In this document: positions 50,890-59,841 of the stretch, one piece after another | Numbering within the stretch: the first letter of the stretch is position 1 | Layout: each line of letters opens with the position of its first letter | DNA from: CAZYME01 sp964648115 | GTDB lineage: Bacteria > Pseudomonadota > Gammaproteobacteria > Legionellales > Legionellaceae | Reading direction: 5' to 3' | DNA length: 64,000 bases | NCBI GenBank assembly: GCA_964648115.1 | Contig: CAZYME010000010.1 | Span: 8,731 to 72,730 of the forward strand | The notes under the pieces: generated by a model | What the model saw: the letters and a program-made list of their open reading frames with translations, nothing else | What the model was told of the DNA's origin: nothing | Database searches by the model: none | Program-made: the position numbers and the translations under genes

Positions 50890-52997
50890 AATAAAGAAAT
50901 ATCAGCCGCTCCTTGCAGCAAACGTTGTAACCGTGCCAACAAACGTAATCGATTATTTTTGACGGCTTCGTTATCTACCATGACCATCACATGCTCAAAA
51001 AAGGCATCTACTGGCTCGCGCAAACTCGCCAACTGATTAAGAATCTTGCCATAATCACCACTGCTGTAAAGCGGTGCCACACATTTTTCTACTGCTTCTA
51101 TATTCTTAAATAGTGCTGTTTCAGCATCATTCTCTAACAGATTTAAATCTATGGATCCCGCGGTCAAGCCGCGGGACGTAGGCGAGTGAGGTAAGTTGTT
51201 GCTAGGAACACTAGCATTGGTTTTTTGTAACAAATTATTTACCCGCTTACATGCTGCTGAAAGACTCGCAGCTTCGGGTAAATTAACAAAAGTGACTAAA
51301 GCCTTTACCCGTTTATCAAGATCAAACAACCAATCGTCTTGACACGCACGAACGGCTTGTACCAACTCAGGGGAAATGCCTTGCGCTTGGTAAAAGGATT
51401 GCAGACGCTCGAGAATAAATGGCTTTAATTCAGCAAACGCTGCATCAACTGCTTGAAGCTGCTGACCATAGACTTTTCGTGAATAATCAATAAACGTTGA
51501 AAGATTGATAGCTGCTGGAGTGTTAATAAGTAACCGCACAATGGCCAACGCGTTTCGGCGTGACTTGAATGGATCTTTCACGCCGGTAGGTTTTTGACCA
51601 ATGGCAAATGTACCTACTAATGTATCAATCCGATCGGCTAAAGATAAAGCCAAACCTAATGAAGATTGGGGTATTTGATCTGCAGCAAAACGTGGCATGT
51701 ATTGTTCATTCAATGCCTGTGCAACGGCTTCATCCTCACCATCATGGCAAGCATAATAATACCCCATAAGTCCCTGGAGCTCGGGAAACTCTCCTACCAT
51801 GCCAGTCATGAGGTCGCATTTGCTCAATTGGGCAGCACGCAATGCTTGTTTTTGCTCAAGTTGTAAAGGCTCTGCCAAATATTCCATTAGCGACTGCATG
51901 CGGATCGTTTTGTTTTGCAAGCTGCCTAATTTAGCTTGAAATACGACATTTTCCATAGCAGCACTATATTGGCTTAACGCTTGACGTTTGTCTTGGCGAT
52001 AAAAGAAAGCCGCATCGCTCAAGCGCGCACGCATTACTTTTTCATTACCATTTATGACTTGTTGTTTATCCGTGCTTGCAATATTTGCCACTGTAATAAA
52101 ATACGGTAACAAATGATCTTGTTTATCACGTAAAGCAAAACACTTTTGATGGGATTGCATTGCAGCGATCAAAGCTTCTGCCGGCACTTCAAGAAATTCT
52201 TGCTCAAAATTCGCTAGTAATGCTTGTGGCCATTCCACAATAGACGTCACCTCATCTACCAATGATTCTGGCATGACGGCTTGGTAACCATGTGCTGTTG
52301 TTAGTTGTTGCACCTGTTCAATAATCATTTGACGCCGTGCTGCAAAATCAGCAATAACAAAGGCTTTTTTCAGTGCAGATTCATAAGCGCGTGGATTTGC
52401 TATTTCTACGGCACCAGGGTGGTGAAAGCGATGACCAAAACTATGTCGACCTGCTGTAACGCCCAATACGTTACTTGGCACTACCTCGTCTCCAAATAAC
52501 AACACTGCCCAATGCACGGGACGGGCAAACAATGTCTCGCCATTACCCCAACGCATCGGCTTAGCAATTGGCAATTGGGTGATAGCCTCGTTAATCATAC
52601 TGGGTAACAAATCTTGGGTCTTTTTCCCTTCACTCATTGCATCATAAACCCACCACTCACCTTTATCGGTTTTAGTCGTCGTAAGTTTATCCACCCCCAC
52701 ACCACAAGATTTTGCAAAACCAAGTAACGCCGGCAGAGGTTTGCCCTCTGCATCCACTGATGCAGCAACAGCAGGACCGCGTCGGGAGATGGCTTGACCT
52801 GGTTGTTGCGCTTGGACATCGTGAATTAATACCGCCAAACGCCTTGGCGTAGCATAACGATGAATTTCGCCATGTTGTATATTTGCTTTCGCAAAACCCG
52901 CTACTAGATTATTAGCTAACGTATCTGCTAGAGGCCAAACAGCGCCGGATGGTAATTCTTCTGTACCTAATTCAAATAACAAATCATTCAACATCAC
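50886..52997 (-). CDS. glyS: Glycyl-tRNA synthetase beta subunit, with a palindromic insert
   Basis: A 703-residue beta subunit, somewhat longer than the usual 690. The N-terminus LLFELGTEELPSG and the body (RWGNGETLFARPVHW, SLADRIDTLVG, FKSRRNALAIVR) are standard. Near residue 610 an in-frame stretch SNNLPHSPTSRGLTAGSID is coded by a CCGCGG palindromic repeat (51152-51182) and has no counterpart in the family; it falls in a linker before the C-terminal anticodon-binding domain and is probably tolerated. It overlaps glyQ by 14 bp. Confidence 0.96.
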   Translation of the reverse strand: MMLNDLLFELGTEELPSGAVWPLADTLANNLVAGFAKANIQHGEIHRYATPRRLAVLIHDVQAQQPGQAISRRGPAVAASVDAEGKPLPALLGFAKSCGVGVDKLTTTKTDKGEWWVYDAMSEGKKTQDLLPSMINEAITQLPIAKPMRWGNGETLFARPVHWAVLLFGDEVVPSNVLGVTAGRHSFGHRFHHPGAVEIANPRAYESALKKAFVIADFAARRQMIIEQVQQLTTAHGYQAVMPESLVDEVTSIVEWPQALLANFEQEFLEVPAEALIAAMQSHQKCFALRDKQDHLLPYFITVANIASTDKQQVINGNEKVMRARLSDAAFFYRQDKRQALSQYSAAMENVVFQAKLGSLQNKTIRMQSLMEYLAEPLQLEQKQALRAAQLSKCDLMTGMVGEFPELQGLMGYYYACHDGEDEAVAQALNEQYMPRFAADQIPQSSLGLALSLADRIDTLVGTFAIGQKPTGVKDPFKSRRNALAIVRLLINTPAAINLSTFIDYSRKVYGQQLQAVDAAFAELKPFILERLQSFYQAQGISPELVQAVRACQDDWLFDLDKRVKALVTFVNLPEAASLSAACKRVNNLLQKTNASVPSNNLPHSPTSRGLTAGSIDLNLLENDAETALFKNIEAVEKCVAPLYSSGDYGKILNQLASLREPVDAFFEHVMVMVDNEAVKNNRLRLLARLQRLLQGAADISLL
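51147..51190. repeat. Palindromic repeat inserted in frame in glyS
   Basis: GGATCCCGCGGTCAAGCCGC then GGGACGTAGG: a CCCGCGG/CCGCGGG stem (51157-51163 and 51169-51175) with a TCAAG loop, of the same family as 9453-9515 and the core of 11548-11682. It has no stop in the glyS frame. Confidence 0.8.
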
Positions 52998-53886
52998 ACA
53001 CCTTCAAAGGAAATCCGAGTGCTTCACGAGCCTGGTAATATGCTTGAGCAACGGCTCTGGACAGTTGCCTGACCCGTAAAATGTATCTTTGCCGTTCCGT
53101 CACTGAAATAGCGTGTCTTGCGTCTAGCAAATTAAACGTATGAGATGCCTTTAAGACCATTTCGTAAGCCGGTAAGGGTAATTGCAGTTCAACTAATTTT
53201 TGTGCTTCTATTTCAAAATAATCAAATTGCTGGAATAACACATCCACATTTGCATGCTCAAAATTATAAGCTGACATTTCTATTTCATTTTGGTGAAAAA
53301 CATCACCATAAGTAACCACGCCTTGGGCCGTTTTCCCCCAGGGCATATCAAACATGCTGTTAACACCTAATATAGACATGGCAAGTCGTTCTAAACCGTA
53401 GGTTAGCTCGCCAGTCACAGGCTTGCAGGGTAAGCCACCTACTTGCTGAAAATATGTAAATTGTGATACTTCCATGCCATTTTGCCATACTTCCCAGCCC
53501 AATCCCCAAGCTCCCAGGGTTGGTGACTCCCAGTTATCTTCTACAAAGCGGATGTCATCAGCCAGCGGGTCGATGCCCAGTGCGCGCAATGAATCCAAGT
53601 ACTTTTCTTGAATGTCTAGGGGTGATGGTTTTAGCACTACTTGAAATTGATAATAATGCTGCACACGGTTGGGGTTTTCCCCATAGCGACCATCCGTCGG
53701 TCGGCGGGAAGGCTGCACGTAAGCTACTGACCATGATTCAGGACCAATAGCCCGTAAAAAAGTAGCCGGATGAAATGTTCCAGCGCCTACTTCCATGTCC
53801 AATGGTTGTAGCAATAAACACCCTTGGCTTACCCAAAATTGTTGTAGCGTTAGGATAATGTCTTGGAAGGTAGTTGGTTTATTCAT
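52984..53886 (-). CDS. glyQ: Glycyl-tRNA synthetase alpha subunit
   Basis: A 300-residue class II catalytic subunit starting MNKPTTFQDIILTLQQFWVSQGC and containing LQPLDMEVGAGTFHPATFLRAIGPE, YVQPSRRPTDGRYGENPNR and QFQVVLKP. ATG 53886 gives the family length; the frame continues 60 codons upstream through a repeat, which I exclude. With GlyS it forms the heterotetrameric enzyme. First gene of glyQ-glyS-gmhB-rsmJ. Confidence 0.97.
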   Translation of the reverse strand: MNKPTTFQDIILTLQQFWVSQGCLLLQPLDMEVGAGTFHPATFLRAIGPESWSVAYVQPSRRPTDGRYGENPNRVQHYYQFQVVLKPSPLDIQEKYLDSLRALGIDPLADDIRFVEDNWESPTLGAWGLGWEVWQNGMEVSQFTYFQQVGGLPCKPVTGELTYGLERLAMSILGVNSMFDMPWGKTAQGVVTYGDVFHQNEIEMSAYNFEHANVDVLFQQFDYFEIEAQKLVELQLPLPAYEMVLKASHTFNLLDARHAISVTERQRYILRVRQLSRAVAQAYYQAREALGFPLKVCDVE

Positions 53887-53958
53887 GTGGATCTCAAATT
53901 CTGTGCTAATTATTGATGGTGTTATAGGCTCTGATCCGTTTGTACTAAGTAGGGGCGT

Positions 53959-54034
53959 CACTGCCATTAAGTTAAGAGACTTTGTCAGTCCCGCCTTCGC
54001 GGGAATGACAAAGTCTCTTAACTTAATGGCAGTG
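53959..54034. mobile_element. Perfect 76-bp hairpin element upstream of glyQ, short form of the 40701 family
   Basis: Arms of 29 bp (53959-53987 and 54006-54034) are exact inverse copies, from CACTGCCATTAAGTTAAG inward. The 18-bp loop is itself a CCCGC-CTTC-GCGGG stem. It lies 72 bp before the glyQ start, so the transcript would fold into a very stable hairpin. Confidence 0.85.
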
Positions 54035-54044
54035 GAACGCAAAA

Positions 54045-54076
54045 CCCGGATTACGCTACGCTCCATCCAGGCTACA
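54045..54076. repeat. CCCGGATTACGCTACGCTCC repeat fragment
   Basis: ACCCGGATTACGCTACGCTC then CATCCAGGCTACA, a relative of the 40879 family with TCCAGGCTA instead of ATACGGGCTA; it adjoins the hairpin element upstream of glyQ. Confidence 0.6.
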
Positions 54077-54103
54077 AAACACGAACAGATCTCCTAAACT
54101 TCT

Positions 54104-54877
54104 TTAACCACCAGCTGCTTTTTTAATCAAATCTTGCAGTGCTTCCTCGCTAGCTGCACCCGGAATGAATGTTGGTTCACTCTTCGCGTCAAATTGACCT
54201 GCTGGAGTTGAAGCGACAACAAATGCTGGGGTTCCCATCAAGTGCATTTTTTCTGCAAGGGCACGATTTTCAGCCAATGCATCTGTCACCACTTTACTGT
54301 TCATATCTTTCTGCAGAGTAGTCATGTTTAGACCAACTGACTTAGCAGTGCTCATGACTAATTTGTCATCTAACCGTTGATCTAATTTCAAAAGAGCCTC
54401 ATGCATTTGCATGTATTTACCCTGCATTGCCGCAGCTAAAGCCACTTTAGACGCTGTTTCTGAGCTTTCACCAAAAATTGGGAACTCTTTGTAAATTACG
54501 CGCAAGTTACTGTCTTTTTTAATCAGTTCACTAACAACTGGCGACATTTTTTTACAATGGATACATTGGTAATCAAAGAACTCTACTAGCGTCACGTTAC
54601 CCTTTGGGTTGCCTGCTACGGATAATTTCCCACCAAACAATTGGCTGGCATTTTCTGAAATGGCTGCTTTTGCTTGTTGTTGTACATTCTGTTGTTGCTT
54701 TTGCTGCAGTGCCTGCGAAGCTTCCACAAGAACTTCTGGGTTATTTATTAAATAATCATGAACAATTTTTTCGACTTGTTTTTGTTGTTCGGTGGACATA
54801 TCGTCCGCCGCCAAAACAACAGGCGACACCATCATTGTGGCCAAAGCCCCTACTGTCAATAAATTAGTTATTTTCAC
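54104..54877 (-). CDS. Com1/DsbA2-like periplasmic thiol:disulfide protein
   Basis: A 257-residue protein with a signal peptide (MKITNLLTVGALATMMVSPV, cleavage after LAADD region), an N-terminal helical dimerisation segment rich in glutamine (QKQQQNVQQQAKAAISEN) and a thioredoxin-fold domain with the active site CIHC and cis-proline GTPAF. This is the layout of Coxiella Com1 and Legionella DsbA2, which isomerise or oxidise disulfides of surface and secretion proteins. Monocistronic. Confidence 0.9.
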   Translation of the reverse strand: MKITNLLTVGALATMMVSPVVLAADDMSTEQQKQVEKIVHDYLINNPEVLVEASQALQQKQQQNVQQQAKAAISENASQLFGGKLSVAGNPKGNVTLVEFFDYQCIHCKKMSPVVSELIKKDSNLRVIYKEFPIFGESSETASKVALAAAMQGKYMQMHEALLKLDQRLDDKLVMSTAKSVGLNMTTLQKDMNSKVVTDALAENRALAEKMHLMGTPAFVVASTPAGQFDAKSEPTFIPGAASEEALQDLIKKAAGG

Positions 54878-54956
54878 GCCCTTCCCCTATTAATTTGAAT
54901 ATTTCTTCGCGAAATGAACCCTAGCATCTGTCTTGTCTAAATTCAAGCTGCTAGCA

Positions 54957-55011
54957 GGTGTAATTGAAAGCACAGCACCAACCTACTTTTGATCTCATCG
55001 TTCGAAAACAT
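54957..55011. repeat. Shortened copy of the 62120-62273 repeat
   Basis: GGTGTAATTGAAAG followed directly by CAGCACCAACCTACTTTTGA and on to CGAAAACAT. The same outer sequence at 62120-62273 has about 100 extra bp between, so one copy lost or the other gained the inner palindrome. Confidence 0.75.
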
Positions 55012-55038
55012 GACGTCGAGACCCGTGAGCAATTACCA

Positions 55039-57198
55039 TTAAACTTTCGATAAATTCGCATAAGCAAGTACTAGCCACTTACTGCCTTGCTCAGCAAACC
55101 TTACCTGTACGCGGGTATGCGCTCCGCCTCCTTCCACAGCAAGAATAACACCTTGCCCGAATTTCGAATGACTTACACTCTCACCCAACCTAAAACCACT
55201 ATCATCCATTGCCGATGGTAGGCTGCTTTTGGTAACTGGGGCCTGAAATCGGGCCTTTGGCCGTACTTCATCTAACAAATCTGTCGGTAGTTCACTTAAA
55301 AAACGTGATGGTCTGTGGTACTCCTCTCGGCCATATTGACGGCGTATTTCAGCATACGACATTACTAATTTTTCCATAGCTCGAGTCATTCCCACATAGC
55401 AAAGTCGACGCTCTTCCTCGAGGCGGCCTGGCTCTTCCATAGATTGTCGTCCGGGAAATAGCCCCTCTTCCATACCCACTAAAAACACTACCGGAAATTC
55501 GAGACCTTTGGCTGCGTGAAGAGTCATCATACGTACGCAACGATCATGCTCTTCGCCCTGCATTTCACCCGCCTCTAAAGATGCATGGGCCAAAAATGCT
55601 ACCAATAAAGGTAACTCATCTTCCTCATCCTGCTCATATCGAAATTGCTTGGCAGCGTTGATCAACTCTTGCAAGTTTTCCAATCTAGATTCAGATTTAT
55701 CACCTTTCTCTTTGGCAAAATGAGCCCGTAACCCACTGGCCTCAATTACGGTGCTAATTTGCTGGTCCAATTCAAGCTCAGTAGTTTGTAAACGGAGCTG
55801 TTCGATCAGCGCTATAAAATTAGACAATGCTGTAGCAGCACGTTGTGATAATGAGCCTGACTGTAATAATTGAGCAGCTGCTTGCCACAATGATATTTGT
55901 TCGGTTTTAGCAAGAATGCGCAAATCATCCAGTGTTTTTTCACCTACCCCACGTGTTGGGAAATTAACTATACGTTCAAAAGCAGTATCATCATGCTGAT
56001 TGGCTAGAAGACGTAAATAAGCCAGGGTATCTTTTACTTCTGCACGTTCAAAAAAGCGCACACCGCCATGAATACGATAGGCAATACCCATGCGCAATAA
56101 GGCCTCTTCTAACACCCGTGATTGTGCATTCGAACGGTATAAAATAGCCATTTCATCTGCAGAGCGCCCTTGGTCGATTTCCATCTTAATACGCTCACTG
56201 ACAAAACGTGCTTCTTCTAGCTCGTTGAAAGCGCTGTAAACAACGATTTTTTCACCAGCTTTACCTGCCGTCCAAAGATCTTTGCCCATACGCGAATGGT
56301 TATGCGTAATCAAAGCATTGGCGGCGTCCAATATGGTGGAAGTTGAGCGGTAATTTTGCTCTAGACGAATCAACTGCGTATGCTCAAAATCTTGAGAAAA
56401 CCGTTGGATATTTTCAACCTTAGCACCACGCCAGCCATAAATTGATTGATCATCATCCCCAACAGCCATAACAGCTGCCTGCGTACCCGCTAGCAAGCGA
56501 ATCCAAGCGTATTGGATGGTATTGGTATCTTGAAATTCATCTACCAAAATTGCCTGAAAACGTTGCTGATAATGGGCTAATAATTGAGCGTCATCACGTA
56601 GTAACTCATGTGTTCTTAATAACAACTCAGCAAAATCTATCACGCCAGCTGTTTGGCAGGCCTGTTCATAAGCCTTATAAATCTCTACCAACGTCCGGCC
56701 AGGGCCGTAGGAAAGTGTATGAACATGCTGTGGGCGCAGCCCTTCATCTTTTTTACCATTGATAAACGCTTGGGCTTGTTTGACGGGCCATTGTTCGATA
56801 TCCAAATTAAGGGATGTGATGGCGCGTTTTATCACACGCGCTTGATCTTCACTATCTAATATATGGAATTGCTCAGGTAACCTTGCCGCTTGATAATGCC
56901 GACGTAATAAGCGATGGCACAAGCCATGAAATGTCCCTACCCACAACCCTTGTACAGGGCAAGCCAGCAAGTTACTCAGACGGGCTTTCATTTCACCAGC
57001 TGCTTTGTTGGTAAACGTCACGGCTAAAATGGCATGAGGAGAGATGTGCTGCACTTCGACCAACCAAGCAATACGACTAACTAGCACTCTGGTTTTCCCA
57101 CTACCAGCTCCGGCCAAAACTAATGCGTTGCCTAGGGGGGCGGTAACAGCACTGCTTTGCCGTTCATTCAAACCCTTCAACCATACTGCTGCTACCAT
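55039..57198 (-). CDS. uvrD: DNA helicase II UvrD
   Basis: A 719-residue SF1A helicase: Walker A LAGAGSGKTRVL, motif Ia FTNKAAGEM, Walker B ILVDEFQDTN, GDDDQSIYGWRGA, LEQNYRST, and motif VI CYVGMTRAMEKL. The C-terminal FGQGVILAVEGGG is UvrD-like rather than Rep-like. It acts in excision and mismatch repair. ATG 57198 (GGAAAG upstream) is preferred over a start four codons earlier. Confidence 0.96.
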   Translation of the reverse strand: MVAAVWLKGLNERQSSAVTAPLGNALVLAGAGSGKTRVLVSRIAWLVEVQHISPHAILAVTFTNKAAGEMKARLSNLLACPVQGLWVGTFHGLCHRLLRRHYQAARLPEQFHILDSEDQARVIKRAITSLNLDIEQWPVKQAQAFINGKKDEGLRPQHVHTLSYGPGRTLVEIYKAYEQACQTAGVIDFAELLLRTHELLRDDAQLLAHYQQRFQAILVDEFQDTNTIQYAWIRLLAGTQAAVMAVGDDDQSIYGWRGAKVENIQRFSQDFEHTQLIRLEQNYRSTSTILDAANALITHNHSRMGKDLWTAGKAGEKIVVYSAFNELEEARFVSERIKMEIDQGRSADEMAILYRSNAQSRVLEEALLRMGIAYRIHGGVRFFERAEVKDTLAYLRLLANQHDDTAFERIVNFPTRGVGEKTLDDLRILAKTEQISLWQAAAQLLQSGSLSQRAATALSNFIALIEQLRLQTTELELDQQISTVIEASGLRAHFAKEKGDKSESRLENLQELINAAKQFRYEQDEEDELPLLVAFLAHASLEAGEMQGEEHDRCVRMMTLHAAKGLEFPVVFLVGMEEGLFPGRQSMEEPGRLEEERRLCYVGMTRAMEKLVMSYAEIRRQYGREEYHRPSRFLSELPTDLLDEVRPKARFQAPVTKSSLPSAMDDSGFRLGESVSHSKFGQGVILAVEGGGAHTRVQVRFAEQGSKWLVLAYANLSKV

Positions 57199-57378
57199 CA
57201 ATCTTTCCAAAAAATTCGTGGGGTAGTTATGATAACATTTGGGATTAGGAAAAACCTCATAATGTGGTGAGAGAGCAAGGCGAGAGCGTCAAAATTTTTT
57301 AGCACAGTAATCGCTCAACCACGTCATCCCTAACACGGTGAGCGATGACGTGCTGGTTAATTTCAACCCCAACTCACA

Positions 57379-57407
57379 TTGTGCATTTATTATACTTGTC
57401 GTATAAT
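57379..57407 (+). promoter_or_regulatory. Sigma-70 promoter of the Ras-like GTPase gene
   Basis: TTGTGC (57379-57384), 17 bp, TATAAT (57402-57407), 37 bp before the ATG. No PmrA-like box is seen at the position used by the two other effector candidates. Confidence 0.65.
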
Positions 57408-57444
57408 TATCATTGTTAGTCTAACATTACGTTTGGGATCTGTG

Positions 57445-58440
57445 ATGAAACATAAAATTATAGTGCTAGGCTCTTCAATGGCAGGAAAGACCAAGGTATG
57501 TGAAGCTTTAAAAGGCAAGCAATTTAGACAAGCGTATAAACGCTCGTTTGCGCTAGCATTCGAGTTTGCTGGAGATCTTGTCCTATGGGATACCGCTGAG
57601 CAAGAATCTGGTAGCGTATTTCTTAAAGATCCTAAGGTCATTTTGTATTGTGTTGATCTTGCCACTATTCCCTCAAATAGAGAAAGAGAGCTGCAAAAGA
57701 TACGTGAGGTTATTAAGCTACACCCAAATGCTCCTATAATTCTAGTCGGTACAAAATCTGACATAGCTCCGACGGCAGCCACTGATGTATTAAGCGGTAT
57801 CATTCAGGAACTACATAATGAATGGGTAACTGTCCATTTAGCAACCTCGGCTAAAACTGGGCTTGGATTTACCACAAACCAAAGCATTGCGGGCGAGCCC
57901 TCAGAAGAGACTGAAACTCTTCATGCCTGCATCAAAGCCCATCTACCAAAACCGGCCCCGGCTCCCAGAGTAGATCAAAAAATCTATCTTGGGCATGGGT
58001 TAGATATCCCACTGGATGAGCCCACAAAGAATTTAATCGCAACACTTAATGCTACCCAATCCCTAACGAGTAAGCAGCGGAACCGTATAGCTGGGCTTAC
58101 CCAAGAATTATATCAGCGCAAATCTGAAAATTTACAAACCCGTCTTGTTGATATAGATTATTTTGTAAATCAATGCCAGATTGTCTTAGAGGGCAAGCAC
58201 CCCAACGTAATGAAAGCGGTTTATAGTGTTGCTGAAGCAGCTATTGTCACCGGCGTCATCATCGGACTAGGGGTTGCTTTTGGCGCCCCAATTTGTGTGG
58301 CACTCCTAGCCTCTGCTTTTGGTGTAGGTCTGGCAGCTGGCGGCCTAGGTCTTTATAGCTTGTTTAGCAAATCTGCTCAAAATAAAGAAACATTAGGTTC
58401 ATTTTATGACACTTATAAAGTGCCGCCCCCAGCGCAATGA
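57445..58440 (+). CDS. Ras/Rab-like small GTPase fused to a membrane-hairpin tail, putative effector
   Basis: A 331-residue protein. The N-terminal 145 residues are a Ras-superfamily G domain: G1 GSSMAGKT (9-16), G3 WDTAEQE (48-54), G4 GTKSD (102-106) and G5 TSAK (134-137). Switch II reads DTAEQE where Ras/Rab have DTAGQE, so the invariant glycine that contacts the gamma-phosphate is glutamate; hydrolysis or switching may be impaired. Residues about 258-310 hold two alanine/glycine-rich hydrophobic segments (IVTGVIIGLGVAFGAPICVA, FGVGLAAGGLGLYSLF). The WDTA-QE string resembles eukaryotic Rab proteins more than bacterial MglA-type GTPases. A secreted mimic of host trafficking GTPases is the likely reading. 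Start ATG 57445. Confidence 0.78.
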   Translation: MKHKIIVLGSSMAGKTKVCEALKGKQFRQAYKRSFALAFEFAGDLVLWDTAEQESGSVFLKDPKVILYCVDLATIPSNRERELQKIREVIKLHPNAPIILVGTKSDIAPTAATDVLSGIIQELHNEWVTVHLATSAKTGLGFTTNQSIAGEPSEETETLHACIKAHLPKPAPAPRVDQKIYLGHGLDIPLDEPTKNLIATLNATQSLTSKQRNRIAGLTQELYQRKSENLQTRLVDIDYFVNQCQIVLEGKHPNVMKAVYSVAEAAIVTGVIIGLGVAFGAPICVALLASAFGVGLAAGGLGLYSLFSKSAQNKETLGSFYDTYKVPPPAQ

Positions 58441-58598
58441 AAATGGTAGATCCGGCTCCATGGAGGGCATGTTGCGCTCTGCCCACCCTGATCGAATAAA
58501 TTTTATCAAATAAGACTCTTTTTACTACACAATCAAATACTTACAAACAAAAAGAATCTCGTGTACCATGGTATTTCCATCTCAAAAATAAAGCTATT

Positions 58599-59414
58599 AT
58601 GCGTTTAATCTTAGCGTCTGTTTTCGTAGCAAGCAGTTTGCTTTTATCAGGCTGTATCTCTAAAGGAACTAACCCTGATGACCCTTTTGAACGGATTAAT
58701 CGTAAAACGCATGCGTTTAATATGGTATTTGACACCTACGTACTTAAACCACCCTCCAAGGTTTATAAAAAAGTAGTTCCTTCTTTTGTTCGAGCGGGGG
58801 TTAACAATGCCTACAATAACGTTAATATGCTCCCTACTGTAGCTAATGATTTATTACAAGCAGAATGGAATTATGCCATTAAAGATACCTGGCGGTTTAT
58901 CGCAAACTCTACGATCGGAGTAGCTGGTGTCATAGATGTTGCGCAGACATTTAGCTTACCACCTCATAGTAATGATCTGGGCTTGACCTTTGCTAAATGG
59001 GGCGATAAAAAATCCCCTTATGTTGTCATCCCTTTACTAGGGCCAAGCACGATTCGTGATGGCATGGGTATGATGTTTGATTATACACTCTTTACACCCT
59101 ACCCTTACATCAGATCAAATGCCGTGTTATATAGCCTGCTCGGTTTGCGTTATATAGATATACGCTCCCAAATGCTTGAAACTGACCGCTTGATAGCTGA
59201 ATCGCTGGATAAATATGCGTTCATTAGAGATGCTTATCTGCAGCATCGTAATTACCTTATTACTGGGGAACAACAAGATAATGGTGATTTGTATGTAGGT
59301 GATGAAGATGATGATAGTGTTTTATCTTCTACACCTGACAAAACTTCGCCTCCCTTAAAATTCCCACTCACTACTACGTCAAAGCATGTTGCACATAGCC
59401 CTGTTTCAGCCTGA
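58599..59414 (+). CDS. mlaA: MlaA (VacJ) outer-membrane lipoprotein
   Basis: A 271-residue lipoprotein with lipobox LLLSGCISK (Cys19) and the MlaA core DPFERINRKTHAFN, GLTFAKWGDKKSPYVVIPLLGPSTIRD. It removes phospholipids from the outer-membrane outer leaflet. The last 40 residues (DNGDLYVGDEDDDSVLSSTP) are acidic and extend beyond the family core. No mlaBCDEF genes are near. It overlaps trmL by 29 bp. Confidence 0.94.
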   Translation: MRLILASVFVASSLLLSGCISKGTNPDDPFERINRKTHAFNMVFDTYVLKPPSKVYKKVVPSFVRAGVNNAYNNVNMLPTVANDLLQAEWNYAIKDTWRFIANSTIGVAGVIDVAQTFSLPPHSNDLGLTFAKWGDKKSPYVVIPLLGPSTIRDGMGMMFDYTLFTPYPYIRSNAVLYSLLGLRYIDIRSQMLETDRLIAESLDKYAFIRDAYLQHRNYLITGEQQDNGDLYVGDEDDDSVLSSTPDKTSPPLKFPLTTTSKHVAHSPVSA

Positions 59415-59841
59415 AATTCCTCCGAATACAGGTAATATTATTCGATTGTGCGCCAATAGCGGCGCACAGTTGCACCTTATTTATCCGCTGGGTTTCGCGT
59501 TAGACGATAAACGTATGCGCCGTGCTGGCCTTGACTACCATGAATGGGCGAACATCATTCATTATCAAGATAGCCAAGAATTTATTGAAAAAAATAGCAC
59601 GCGACGCATTTTCGCCTGCTCTACTAAAGCCACAAAAAGCTATAGCGATGTTATCTATCAAGAAGAGGATATGCTGCTATTTGGCCCAGAAACACGCGGC
59701 TTACCGACTGAAATCCGCGAGCAATACAATGCTATACGCATTCCTATGTTGGCAACCAGCCGCAGTCTTAATTTATCTAACTCAGTGGCAATTATACTGT
59801 TTGAAGCATGGCGGCAATTAGAGTTTAGTCAAGGATCTTAG
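59386..59841 (+). CDS. trmL: tRNA (cytidine/uridine-34 2'-O)-methyltransferase
   Basis: A 151-residue SPOUT enzyme modifying the wobble base of tRNA-Leu. MLHIALFQPEIPPNTGNIIRL, DYHEWANI, FGPETRGLP and the knot end SRSLNLSNSVAIILFEAWRQ are diagnostic. It ends within gshB sequence on the other strand (24 bp convergent overlap). Confidence 0.96.
   Translation: MLHIALFQPEIPPNTGNIIRLCANSGAQLHLIYPLGFALDDKRMRRAGLDYHEWANIIHYQDSQEFIEKNSTRRIFACSTKATKSYSDVIYQEEDMLLFGPETRGLPTEIREQYNAIRIPMLATSRSLNLSNSVAIILFEAWRQLEFSQGS

Noticed and set aside
53887..54066. N-terminal extension of GlyQ by 60 residues
   Set aside because: The extension is translated repeat DNA (the 76-bp hairpin); GlyQ homologues begin at the MNKPTTF segment, and 300 residues is the normal length.
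57379..57407. PmrA-like box for the GTPase gene
   Set aside because: The position 10 bp upstream of its -10 holds no TTAA half-sites; GGTTAATTTCAAC farther up lacks the second half-site.
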